NCBI RefSeq assembly: GCF_001295795.1
Contig: NZ_LJHY01000019.1
Location: 1-64,000 of the forward strand
DNA from: Novosphingobium sp. AAP83
Lineage (GTDB): Bacteria; Pseudomonadota; Alphaproteobacteria; Sphingomonadales; Sphingomonadaceae
Direction: 5' to 3'
DNA length: 64,000 nt
Shown piece after piece: positions 26,755 through 35,269 of this stretch; the stretch's first letter is position 1, and each line of letters begins with the position of its first letter. The translations under genes were made by a program, and so were the position numbers. The notes under the pieces were generated by a model. It made no database searches, had not been told where the DNA came from, and saw only the letters and a list, made by a program, of their open reading frames with translations.

Positions 26755-27360
26755 TCAGCCCCCCGCAGGCGGAGGCACAGCACCCATGCGCGCTTTATTG
26801 AGCGGCGTATCGATCACCAGAACCAGTCGCTGCTCCTTGGTGTCGCCAACAGGAGGAGAACGATGGAAGCACGGCGCATGGCCCTCACCGAAGAGGCGGC
26901 CCTTGAACAAAGCCACGTCTCCGGCAGCTAAACGAACCAGATTGTCCTCCAGGGGGTCCATCCCAAAAGGCACATAATCAGTGCCTTTCCCCCAGTAAGT
27001 GGTGATCAGGCGCAGGTCCGTGTAATCGGCGTGGATTTTGCGACAGGCATTGGTGTTGATCACTTCAAGCCTGATGCGGACCCTGCCGACCGCCATCAGC
27101 GCGGCAAAGCGGGAAGCAAGCTCCGCGATGTCCGTGCGCAATGGTTCAGCCAGGTCGCCAAGGCCTGCCAAAGCTTCGGCCACAGTGCCTTCAGCCCGAA
27201 GTTCAAACGGAGTATCGGCGGCAAGCGTTTCTGCATAAGCCGCCAGTCCTCCAATATCGCGCGGTATAACAACCAGCGGTGTGGTGTGGCCAGAAATTGC
27301 GGCCCATTCCGCAGGCGGTGCAGGGTTGTCCTGCACCGCAGTCAGGATGCTGGAGACCAT
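26755..27360 (-). CDS. DUF1826 family protein
   Basis: This is a 201-residue cytoplasmic protein. The segment NACRKIHADYTDLRLITTYWGKGTDYVP is the core of DUF1826; the reader may note the Cys, His and Asp residues that could bind metal. GHAPCFHRSPP near the end is also conserved in type. The biochemical role is not known to me. It sits one base after one TonB receptor gene and five bases before another, so it is clearly co-transcribed with them. That suggests a role in handling the imported metal or its chelator. Confidence 0.8.
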   Translation of the reverse strand: MVSSILTAVQDNPAPPAEWAAISGHTTPLVVIPRDIGGLAAYAETLAADTPFELRAEGTVAEALAGLGDLAEPLRTDIAELASRFAALMAVGRVRIRLEVINTNACRKIHADYTDLRLITTYWGKGTDYVPFGMDPLEDNLVRLAAGDVALFKGRLFGEGHAPCFHRSPPVGDTKEQRLVLVIDTPLNKARMGAVPPPAGG

Positions 27361-27361
27361 G

Positions 27362-29428
27362 TCAGTATCGGCCGCTCAAGGTGACGCGGAAATTGCGCGG
27401 TGCACCAGGCATCGTCCAGACGTTGGCATAGGAGTTTGCGATGTATCGCTTGTCGAAGATGTTATCGACATCAGCCCGAAGCGAAAAATTCTCATTGATC
27501 TTCAGCGTCAAATCCGCCCGCGCAATGGTGTATCCCGGCAGCATGTAGCCCCCGCCGAAGGGCTCGCCGACACGCTCACCCACGTGGGTAACCCCACCTC
27601 CAATGGTGACCGGGCCGAGATTCTTGCTGGCATAGATCGCGCCGGAATGTGCCGGCACATTGGACAAGTTTGTGCCTACCAATACCGCAGACTGGTCCTG
27701 CCGGACGGTCGCATCGAGATATGTGTAAACGGCGGTGAGGAACAGCCCGTCCAGATTCAGCGTCACTTCCGTTTCGACCCCGCGCGAACGCTGGCGGCCA
27801 ATCTGGGTTTTGAAAAATGGATCAACGGCATTGGGGTTGAGCACATTGCGTTTGGTCATGCTGAACAGCGCAGCCTGACCGCGCAGTGCCCCGCCAAGAA
27901 GTTCATATTTCAGGCCGATTTCCGACGATTCGCTCTGTTCGGCATCGAAGATATTGGTGCCATCCGAAGGGTTGAGGCGCAGCGACTCCCCCCAACTGCC
28001 ATAAAGCGAGAAGAACGGCGAAACCGCCCATGTGAGCGCCGCGCGGGGAGTTACTCCGCTGTCCTTGGTCGTCAGCAGTGCGCCATTGGCGAGGTTGTTG
28101 GTGTTGCGCTCTTCGAAATTGTTCCATCTCGCGCCGAGCAGGATGGTGACATCACCGATGCTCATCAGATCCTGTGCATATACACTCTCGGACGCGAAGG
28201 AGATTCGCCGGTCGTTAAATGGTAAGGTTGCGGGCAGAGTCTGGGCGTAAACCGGATTGAACAGATTGATCACCAGTAGCGGATTGGCGACGCTGCCGCG
28301 CGCGCGCTGCAATTCGGCATCCATGCCATGGCGCACCCGGTCAACACCGATACGAAGATCATGCTGGAGGCCCAGAAAGTTTGCTTGCGCCGTCAATTCG
28401 GCTCGCAACGAAAGGTCATTCCACGAATTGTCGGTAAAGCGGCGCTGCCTGCCGGCTGTCCGCCCGCCCGGCTGCACACCCCGGCCACCGAAGTCGACCA
28501 TCGTGGCAAAGCCGCCAAGATTGCCGTCCCGGTGGGAGAATCCCAGTTCCAGCGCCATATTATCTGTCAGGGTAGCAAACACCGTGCCCTGCTGCCAAAG
28601 GATCTCCTGAGAAATTGGCCCGTCACCAGGCTCTCCCACAAAAGTGCGAACATCCATCGCCAGCGCATTTCCGTTGATCCCCACAATGCCGCGATCAAAA
28701 GTGGTGCGATTGCGCATATATTCGGCCTGATAAAGCAGGCGGATGCTGTCACTGGGAGTGAAGGAAATGGAAGGCGCGATCAATTCGCGGTTGCTAACAA
28801 CGTTGTCGCGGAAGCTTTCGCGGTCTTCCACCACGCCGATCAGGCGAACTGACAGCCTATCGGAAAGCGGTCCACCGACATCGGCCGTCGCGCGAAGACT
28901 GTTCCAACTGCCATAGCTCAATTCTGCCGAGGCATGCGCCTTGTCCTTTGGAGCCTTGGTCACAATATTGAGGGAGCCACCCGGTTCACCACGACCAGAC
29001 AGCGCTGCGGCCGCGCCTTTGAGGAACTCGAACCGCTCGACTGTCGCGGTATCGATGGGAGCGTTAAATCCAAGATTGCTGCCGAAGCGGTTGATCAAAA
29101 TGTCCGGTCCGGTGTTTTCATCTCCGGCAAAACCGCGAATAGAGTACTTATCCCATAGGCCCCCGAAATCGTTCTGCCTGGCAACACCCCCTGCCAGATC
29201 AATCACATTGTTCAGGCGGATAGCACCCAGACGCGCAATCGTTTCTGAATCAATGATCCGCACGCTTTGCGGATATTGCAACAGGGGCGTGTCGGTGCCC
29301 GTGATGCTAACACTGGCATCGCGCAGTCCTGTCACCAGGATCTGTTCTGCGTCAGGTGCGCTTTGCGCGATCGCTGGCTGGACTGAAGCAAGGCAGGTAA
29401 CTGCCAGAAGCGCGTGACGGATATTCAT
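27362..29428 (-). CDS. TonB-dependent siderophore/metallophore-type receptor
   Basis: This is a 688-residue receptor from ATG 29428 (MNIRHALLAVTCLASVQPA, signal peptide ending AIAQ). The plug carries ILVTGLRD, SVRIIDSETIARLG and RFEFLKGAAAALSGRGEPGG, and the barrel ends NFRVTLSGRY. The GxxDxGGSLNIVTKAP-type sequence is typical of siderophore receptors (FhuA/FhuE-like). It is first in an operon with DUF1826 and the atypical receptor. A Fur/Zur-like palindrome overlaps its promoter region. In a zinc-limited regulon it may import a zinc-chelator complex, but an iron-siderophore role remains possible. Confidence 0.9.
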   Translation of the reverse strand: MNIRHALLAVTCLASVQPAIAQSAPDAEQILVTGLRDASVSITGTDTPLLQYPQSVRIIDSETIARLGAIRLNNVIDLAGGVARQNDFGGLWDKYSIRGFAGDENTGPDILINRFGSNLGFNAPIDTATVERFEFLKGAAAALSGRGEPGGSLNIVTKAPKDKAHASAELSYGSWNSLRATADVGGPLSDRLSVRLIGVVEDRESFRDNVVSNRELIAPSISFTPSDSIRLLYQAEYMRNRTTFDRGIVGINGNALAMDVRTFVGEPGDGPISQEILWQQGTVFATLTDNMALELGFSHRDGNLGGFATMVDFGGRGVQPGGRTAGRQRRFTDNSWNDLSLRAELTAQANFLGLQHDLRIGVDRVRHGMDAELQRARGSVANPLLVINLFNPVYAQTLPATLPFNDRRISFASESVYAQDLMSIGDVTILLGARWNNFEERNTNNLANGALLTTKDSGVTPRAALTWAVSPFFSLYGSWGESLRLNPSDGTNIFDAEQSESSEIGLKYELLGGALRGQAALFSMTKRNVLNPNAVDPFFKTQIGRQRSRGVETEVTLNLDGLFLTAVYTYLDATVRQDQSAVLVGTNLSNVPAHSGAIYASKNLGPVTIGGGVTHVGERVGEPFGGGYMLPGYTIARADLTLKINENFSLRADVDNIFDKRYIANSYANVWTMPGAPRNFRVTLSGRY

Positions 29429-29460
29429 GGTTGACCCCACCTTTGACCCAATTAAACCCA

Positions 29461-29475
29461 TGATACAGTGTATCG
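29461..29475 (-). promoter_or_regulatory. Candidate Zur/Fur-family operator of the receptor-DUF1826 operon
   Basis: TGATACA-G-TGTATCG is a 7-1-7 palindrome with one mismatch, 33 bp upstream of the receptor ATG at 29428. It shares the TGATACA half-site with the operator of the ZnuD-like gene. Control by the same regulator is inferred. Confidence 0.6.
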
Positions 29476-29503
29476 TGCTCGTCCCCATGGTTAGGTTTTT
29501 GCC

Positions 29504-29541
29504 GAGAGTCAATGTAATAATATAACATTTCATTGACTCTC
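29504..29541 (+). promoter_or_regulatory. Zur box within a longer inverted repeat, upstream of ABC-cobW operon
   Basis: The core TGTAATA-A-TATAACA (29513-29527) differs in one base from the classical TGTTATA-N-TATAACA Zur palindrome, and the flanking AA...TTTC also matches. It is enclosed by perfect 11-bp inverted arms GAGAGTCAATG (29504-29514) and CATTGACTCTC (29531-29541). It ends 16 bp before the ATG at 29557, so repressor binding would block the ABC operon. Confidence 0.75.
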
Positions 29542-29556
29542 GTCGGCGATCTCGGC

Positions 29557-30342
29557 ATGCATGAGACCATGACACAGGCCACCTCAACTAACGCCGAACT
29601 GGCAACGCACCTGCTTGCAGAGAATTCATCGCCCCCGCCGATAGAGATCACGGATCTTCGCCTTGTCCGGGGATCAAGGACTGTGCTCAACGGGCTTTCG
29701 ATCAAGGTCTCACGTGGTGAGATCTATGCCCTGCTGGGTGGAAACGGCGCAGGGAAATCAACCACGCTTTCGGCCATACTCGGATTTCTTGAACCCGATT
29801 CAGGGGTGATCCGCGTAGGCGGGTTCGACCCGGTGCTCGAACCGGACCGTGCGCGTACGCAAGTGGCCTATCTGCCGGAAAACGTCGCGCTATACGATCA
29901 ACTCTCGGCATATGAGAACATCGCCTATTTTCTGGCCCTATCCGGGCGCGAACCGGGTCGGAGCGAGATGGATGGGGCGCTTGACGCCGCCGGGCTTCAG
30001 CACGAGGCGCGCGAACGCCGGGTTGCGGGCTATTCAAAGGGCATGCGCCAAAAAGTTGCTATCGCGATGGCCGTGCTGCGCGATGTGCCTGTCCTGCTGC
30101 TGGACGAGCCCACCAGCGGGCTTGATCCGCGTGCAACGGCAGATTTTAACGCGCTGCTCAACGTGCTCAAGGCACGCGGCACTGCAATCCTGATGGTCAC
30201 ACACGATCTGCTTGGTGCGGCAGACTGCGCGGATCGTATCGGCTTCCTTGCGCAAGGCAGCATCGTGGATGAAGTACGCCCGAGCGAAGGAATCGACGTG
30301 CTCGCACTGCATCATCGTTATGGCGAGCGTACCGCAGCATGA
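29557..30342 (+). CDS. ABC transporter ATP-binding protein
   Basis: This is a 261-residue ATPase with Walker A GGNGAGKST (residues 61-69), signature YSKGMRQKVAIAM, Walker B VLLLDEPTSGLD and H-loop VTHD. The sequence is nearest to ABC-2-type exporters and NosF-like ATPases, not ZnuC. The open frame starts at TTG 29533 inside the operator, so ATG 29557 is more likely; ATG 29569 is a second choice. It overlaps the next gene by 4 bases (ATGA). A Zur box lies immediately upstream. Confidence 0.93.
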   Translation: MHETMTQATSTNAELATHLLAENSSPPPIEITDLRLVRGSRTVLNGLSIKVSRGEIYALLGGNGAGKSTTLSAILGFLEPDSGVIRVGGFDPVLEPDRARTQVAYLPENVALYDQLSAYENIAYFLALSGREPGRSEMDGALDAAGLQHEARERRVAGYSKGMRQKVAIAMAVLRDVPVLLLDEPTSGLDPRATADFNALLNVLKARGTAILMVTHDLLGAADCADRIGFLAQGSIVDEVRPSEGIDVLALHHRYGERTAA

Positions 30343-31784
30343 GCAGGACCCGCCTGATCGCTGCCAACGAATGGCGGCTGATGCGACGCAATCATGTGGC
30401 GCGTCTGGCCCTGCTGATGTTGCTGGCGCTCTCTGCCATTGCCACGTTCACCTCGATTGCCCACCGTGCCGAAAGTGACGCCTTGCGCGCGCGGTTTCAG
30501 GCACAGGCCGATCGCGAGTTCGATGGACAGCCTGCGCGCCATCCGCATCGTATGGTGCATTACGGCCACTTCGTATTCCGCCCGATGCCTGCCCTTGCTG
30601 CCTTTGATCCGGGGGTTGATGCCTTTACCGGCAATACGATCTTCCTTGAAGGCCACCGCCAGAACAGTGCCAATTTCGGTGATGTGCGCCAGTCCTCGCT
30701 CCTGGCGCACTTCGGGCAACTGACCCCGGCCTTTGTGCTGCAAGTGCTAGGCCCGCTTGTGCTGGTATTCGTCGGTTTCGGTACGATAGCGCGGGAGCGC
30801 GAAAGCGGCACCTTGCGCTATCTCAAGGCACAAGGACTTGCCGCCCGCAGTCTCATCGCCGGAAAGGCGCTCGCGCTTGGCGGGATTGCCGCGCTGATGC
30901 TGGCGCCGGCCCTGTTTTCGCTGGGCTGGCTGGTTGTCGTAGAGGCCGCGCCGCTTTCAGGCGCACTGCTGCTGGCAATAAGCTACGCCATCTACCTCCT
31001 GTTTTGGGTTATGGCCGTGATCGCTGCTTCGAGCATGACACGCGATGCCCGTTCGGCGCTGCTCTATCTGCTGGGCCTGTGGGCGCTGACCACAATCCTC
31101 GTGCCGCGCATTGCGCCTGACATCGCGCTTGCCGCAACGCCCCTGCCGACCCGGCTTGAGACCGACATTGCGATCCAGGACGACCTGCGCCGCATCGGAG
31201 ACAGTCACAATCCCAATGACCCGCACTTCGCCGCGTTCAAGGCAGAAACACTCAAGCGATATGGCGTGACCAAGGTAGACGACCTGCCGGTAAACTATCG
31301 TGGTCTGCTGGCGATGGAGGGTGAGAAGATCACGTCCCGGTTGTTCGACAAATACAACGACACGCAGTTCACCGTTCAGGCCAGACAGGGCGATACTGCC
31401 ACCGGCTTCGGCTTTTTAAGCCCGGCAATAGCCTTGCGCAGCGCATCAATGGCGCTTTCGGGCACCGATCTCGATGGCCACAAGCGCTTTCTCGAACAGG
31501 CAGAGGCCTATCGCTATGCCATCGTGCAGGAATTGAACAGGCTTCAGGCAGAAGCGGTGACGTTTGCCGATGACGGCAATCGCAACAAGGATCCCGAGGC
31601 GGCCCGCCGGGTAAGGATTGATCCGAAGCACTGGCACGACGTGCCCGACTTCACATATCGTCCTGCCTCGCTTGATGAACGCCTGCGAGCGGCGGTTCCG
31701 GGTCTTGCGCTCCTGTTATTCTGGCTGGCGGCAGGAGCTGCCATGTTGCGGCTGGCCTCGCGCCGCATCGGAGCCGCGCTATGA
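30339..31784 (+). CDS. ABC-2 type permease with DUF3526 domain (first subunit)
   Basis: This 481-residue membrane protein has one N-terminal helix, a large soluble loop (about residues 40-125), five or so helices (125-265), a second long extracytoplasmic segment (270-450) and a final helix. This is the DUF3526/NosY-like plan. It is translationally coupled to the ATPase and to a second, shorter permease of the same kind, so the two probably form a heterodimer. No periplasmic binding protein is encoded, so export or extraction from the membrane is as plausible as import. Confidence 0.85.
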   Translation: MSRTRLIAANEWRLMRRNHVARLALLMLLALSAIATFTSIAHRAESDALRARFQAQADREFDGQPARHPHRMVHYGHFVFRPMPALAAFDPGVDAFTGNTIFLEGHRQNSANFGDVRQSSLLAHFGQLTPAFVLQVLGPLVLVFVGFGTIARERESGTLRYLKAQGLAARSLIAGKALALGGIAALMLAPALFSLGWLVVVEAAPLSGALLLAISYAIYLLFWVMAVIAASSMTRDARSALLYLLGLWALTTILVPRIAPDIALAATPLPTRLETDIAIQDDLRRIGDSHNPNDPHFAAFKAETLKRYGVTKVDDLPVNYRGLLAMEGEKITSRLFDKYNDTQFTVQARQGDTATGFGFLSPAIALRSASMALSGTDLDGHKRFLEQAEAYRYAIVQELNRLQAEAVTFADDGNRNKDPEAARRVRIDPKHWHDVPDFTYRPASLDERLRAAVPGLALLLFWLAAGAAMLRLASRRIGAAL

Positions 31785-33076
31785 TGATGCTGTGGGGTCA
31801 TGAATTGCGCCTGTTCCTGCGTCAGCGCATCGCAGTGCCAGCACTCCTGCTCATGCTGGCGCTCTCATGCGCCAGTGTATGGGCAGGGCTTGCCGAAGTT
31901 GCCCGGCAACGCGAGGTCATTGAACGCATCCAGCCAAAGCAGGCAAAGGACGAGGCGGCAATTGCAGCATGGGTGGCCAAGGAGGGCGATGTCGGTAACG
32001 CAGCGTACTACACCTTCCATGCCACATGGGACTCGCCATCTTCGCTGGCATTTGCAGCCTTGGGACAGCGCGACATCGCACCGTTTGTATTGCGTGTGCG
32101 CGCCTTGCCACTCGAAAGCCAGATCAACGAAAGCGAAAACTACAACGCCGAACTCGCGCTGCCGGGCCGGTTCGATTGGGCCTTCGTGCTGACCTATCTT
32201 GCCCCTTTGCTGCTGATTGCATTGCTGCACGATCTGTTCTCCGCTGAACGTGAGGCAGGGCGCGCGGTCCTGCTGGGCGTCATGGCCCGATCAACACGCG
32301 CGCTGTGGCTGCGACGGATCGTACTGCGCGCAGGGCTGTTGTTGCTGGCGCTGCTGGTGCCCTTTATCGTCGGTGCGGTGATCGCAGGCAGCACTGCCGC
32401 CATGACCGCGATCGTTGCTGGCATTGCGGCTGCCTATTTCCTTTTCTGGATCGCCCTTTGCCTGCTTATCGCCCGGATGAAGCTGGCTTCACTGGCCAAT
32501 GCTGCTTCGCTGGCAATGATCTGGCTGGCGATCACGCTGGTCCTGCCCGGACTCGCCCTGCTTGCCGTCAACCAAGCCATTCCTGTCCAGCAGGGCGTGG
32601 AACTGACGCTGGCCCAGCGCGAGGCCGTCCACGCCGGTTGGGACAAGCCTAAAGCTGCAACCATGCAGGCCTTCGTCCGCGATCATCCTGAATGGAAAGA
32701 CAAGGCCACCTTCACCGGTGGCTTCCATTGGAAATGGTACCACGCTTTCCATTATCTGGGCGATCGTGCGGTGGGCGAACAGGTAAAGGCCTATCGCACC
32801 GGGTTAGAAGCGAGGGACGCTTGGACGCGCAAGGCCGGCCTCGTGCTGCCCCCGGTTGGTGTGCAGGTGGTGATCCATCGTCTGGCCCGCACCGATCTTG
32901 CCGCCCAACTGGCCTATCAGGATCGCATCCGCACGTTCCATGCCGCGCTGCGCCGTTTTTACTATCCCTATATCTTCAACGAAACGCCCTTCCGCACCGA
33001 AGACTTCGCCAAAGCACCACGCTGGCCAGCGCAAAAAACCGGACAGCTTGCAACTGCATCACAGGAACGCAAATGA
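31781..33076 (+). CDS. ABC-2 type permease with DUF3526 domain (second subunit)
   Basis: This 431-residue protein has the same architecture as the previous gene: N-terminal helix MLWGHELRLFLRQRIAVPAL, a soluble loop with YYTFHATWDSPSSLAF, a membrane block (about 130-265), then a soluble domain with FHWKWYHAFHYLGDRAVGEQ. The two permeases are related only distantly. Any of three consecutive ATG codons from 31781 could start it. It overlaps both neighbours by 4 bases. The substrate is unknown; the Zur box and CobW partner point to zinc or a zinc ligand. Confidence 0.85.
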   Translation: MMMLWGHELRLFLRQRIAVPALLLMLALSCASVWAGLAEVARQREVIERIQPKQAKDEAAIAAWVAKEGDVGNAAYYTFHATWDSPSSLAFAALGQRDIAPFVLRVRALPLESQINESENYNAELALPGRFDWAFVLTYLAPLLLIALLHDLFSAEREAGRAVLLGVMARSTRALWLRRIVLRAGLLLLALLVPFIVGAVIAGSTAAMTAIVAGIAAAYFLFWIALCLLIARMKLASLANAASLAMIWLAITLVLPGLALLAVNQAIPVQQGVELTLAQREAVHAGWDKPKAATMQAFVRDHPEWKDKATFTGGFHWKWYHAFHYLGDRAVGEQVKAYRTGLEARDAWTRKAGLVLPPVGVQVVIHRLARTDLAAQLAYQDRIRTFHAALRRFYYPYIFNETPFRTEDFAKAPRWPAQKTGQLATASQERK

Positions 33077-34038
33077 TCGACACCAAGATTCCGGTTACCG
33101 TGCTGACGGGCTATCTCGGGGCGGGCAAGACCACCTTGCTCAACCGGATCCTCTCGGAAGAGCAAGGCAAACGCTATGCCGTGATCGTCAACGAATTCGG
33201 CGAGATCGGCATCGACAATGACCTCATCGTCAATGCCGACGAGGAAGTGTTCGAGATGAACAACGGCTGCATTTGCTGCACCGTACGCGGTGACCTTATC
33301 CGCATCATCGAAGGGTTGATGAAGCGCAAAGGCACATTCGATGCCATCGTGATCGAGACCACCGGCCTTGCCGATCCGGCACCGGTTGCCCAGACCTTCT
33401 TTGTCGATGATGATGTGCAGCGCCGTGCCCGGCTTGATGCCATCGTTACAGTGGTTGACGCCAAGCACGTTCTTGCCCGCCTCGACGACAGTCATGAAGC
33501 GATGGAGCAAATTGCGTTTGCCGACATCATTTTGCTGAACAAGACCGATCTGGTCACCCCGCAGGAGCTTGAACATGTCCGTCAGCGGATCGCTGTGATC
33601 AACAATCAGGCGGTGGTGCACGAGACGGTCAATTCAGCTGTGCCGCTGGACCGCATCCTCGACCAAGGCGCCTTCGATCTCGACCGCATTCTGGAGATCG
33701 AACCTGCGTTTCTGGACGAAGAAGACCACGAACACGACGACACGATCACATCAATCTCGATCGCTTGCCCCACGCCGCTTGACCCGCGCAAATTCATGCC
33801 GTGGCTTCAGGACATCACCGCACGCCAAGGGCAGGATATCTTGCGCACCAAGGGCATTATTGCCTTTCCGGACGAGCCGAAACGCTATGTAGTGCAAGCG
33901 GTCCACATGCTGCTGTCTGGCGACCTTCAGGAGCGCGAATGGGGCGTTGACGATCCACGGATCAGCCGCCTCGTGCTCATTGGCCGCAATCTCGATCCGG
34001 CAGCGCTTGAAAGCGGCTTCATGGCCTGCGCCGCATGA
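33073..34038 (+). CDS. COG0523 GTPase (CobW-like, putative zinc chaperone)
   Basis: This is a 321-residue G3E-family GTPase. Walker A is GYLGAGKT (residues 13-20), the metal-binding motif CICC is at residues 66-69, and NKTD is the guanine-specificity motif. A short acidic/His run (EEDHEHDD, about residue 220) precedes the C-terminal CobW_C domain. COG0523 proteins under Zur control (YciC/ZigA/ZagA type) deliver zinc to essential enzymes during starvation. Nothing nearby points to cobalamin synthesis, which argues against a true CobW. Confidence 0.92.
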   Translation: MIDTKIPVTVLTGYLGAGKTTLLNRILSEEQGKRYAVIVNEFGEIGIDNDLIVNADEEVFEMNNGCICCTVRGDLIRIIEGLMKRKGTFDAIVIETTGLADPAPVAQTFFVDDDVQRRARLDAIVTVVDAKHVLARLDDSHEAMEQIAFADIILLNKTDLVTPQELEHVRQRIAVINNQAVVHETVNSAVPLDRILDQGAFDLDRILEIEPAFLDEEDHEHDDTITSISIACPTPLDPRKFMPWLQDITARQGQDILRTKGIIAFPDEPKRYVVQAVHMLLSGDLQEREWGVDDPRISRLVLIGRNLDPAALESGFMACAA

Positions 34039-35066
34039 TTGACCTTGCCCGTGATCATTCGCTCAAAGCGCATGTCCGGCCGATTGCGCTTGGCGCTCCG
34101 GCCAGCGGGCTCGTGTGGATCGGCGATGCCGCCTGCTTTGCCTTGGGCGACGGGCGCGTTCTTGCTGTCGAAAGCAACGGTGCGGTGCATGGCAACGGTG
34201 TTGTCCATAAAGGCGCGATCCTTTGTGCAGCGCGCAGCCCCTGTGGCCGGGCGATGATTTGCGGTGATGACGTGGGTGACGTCCGCCGTACGGAACCGTC
34301 GGGGCAATCGGTGCTCCTCGGCCGCTTTCCCGGCCGTTGGATTGAGCACATTGTTACAAGCGCCGAATCCGGGATTATTGCCGCTTCGGTGGGCAAGGAG
34401 GTGGCGGTCTGGAACCGGCAGAGCGATGCACAAGCCCACGGATTTTCGCTGGCCAGCACCGTGACCGGCCTTGCTCTAGACGCGAAAGGACGGCGTTTGG
34501 CCGCTGCCCGTTACGGGGGTGTCTCGCTGTTCTATGCCCTGTCACCGCAAAGCCAGCCGTTGCCGCTTGAATGGAAAGGCTCGCATATCGCGGTAACGCT
34601 GTCTCCCAAGGCTGATTATGCCGTTTCCGGCACGCAGGAAACCGGCCTGCATGGCTGGCGATTGCCGGGCCGGGAAGACATGGCCATGTCGGGCTATGAA
34701 GCAAAGACCCGCTCATTCTCATGGAACCGTAAAGGCACATGGCTTGCCACCAGCGGTGACACCAACGCTATTATCTGGCCATTCGAGGGGCGCAACGGTC
34801 CGATGGGCAAACGTCCACAATTGCTGGCACCTTCGACATATCTGGTAACGCGCGTTGCTTTCCACCCGTCACAAGATGTCTTGGCCGTGGGCTATGCCGA
34901 TGGTGCCGTCGTGCTGGCGCGATTGCATGAGGACATGTTCCTGCCCGTGGCTGCGGCTGACCAGTCGGCGATCACCGCGCTGGAATGGGACCGAGCCGGC
35001 CAATGCCTCGCATGGGGCAGCGAAGACGGACATGGCGGCATCCTCGATTTGCGCAAGGCTGCATAA
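34035..35066 (+). CDS. WD40-repeat protein linked to CobW
   Basis: This is a 343-residue predicted seven-bladed beta-propeller. Repeated blades have the form VTRVAFHPSQDVLAVGYADGAVVLA and ITALEWDRAGQCLAWGSEDG; others are more degenerate. No signal peptide is present, so it should act in the cytoplasm. Overlap with the COG0523 gene by 4 bases suggests joint function. A client-recognition or scaffold role for the metallochaperone is an inference. Confidence 0.85.
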   Translation: MIDLARDHSLKAHVRPIALGAPASGLVWIGDAACFALGDGRVLAVESNGAVHGNGVVHKGAILCAARSPCGRAMICGDDVGDVRRTEPSGQSVLLGRFPGRWIEHIVTSAESGIIAASVGKEVAVWNRQSDAQAHGFSLASTVTGLALDAKGRRLAAARYGGVSLFYALSPQSQPLPLEWKGSHIAVTLSPKADYAVSGTQETGLHGWRLPGREDMAMSGYEAKTRSFSWNRKGTWLATSGDTNAIIWPFEGRNGPMGKRPQLLAPSTYLVTRVAFHPSQDVLAVGYADGAVVLARLHEDMFLPVAAADQSAITALEWDRAGQCLAWGSEDGHGGILDLRKAA

Positions 35067-35269
35067 TGTCCGCAGGCACGCTACCCAGCCCATGCATAGA
35101 CGTTTGCATCTTCGAGCGCGCCAATGGCTGGTGCACCGGATGCGGGCGGACAAAGCCCGAATGCAGCAAGTGGCGCACCATGCCGCGCCGCGAGCAGCAG
35201 GCCCTCCTTGCCACGCTGCGCAAACGACTGCGCGCGCTTTCTGATCAAACAAGTCGCTCCGTTTCGTGA
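35066..35269 (+). CDS. DUF1289 family small Cys-rich protein
   Basis: This is a 67-residue protein starting at the ATG that overlaps the WD40 stop (TAATG). The pattern SPCIDVCIFERANGWCTGCG followed by RT and then W matches DUF1289, a Fe-S or zinc-binding-like small domain with four Cys. The role is unknown. In this operon a metal-binding or metal-sensing role is plausible. Confidence 0.85.
   Translation: MSAGTLPSPCIDVCIFERANGWCTGCGRTKPECSKWRTMPRREQQALLATLRKRLRALSDQTSRSVS

Noticed and set aside
33073..34038. True CobW of cobalamin synthesis
   Set aside because: No cob or cbi genes are nearby, and the Zur box and metal-receptor context point to the zinc-linked COG0523 subgroup.
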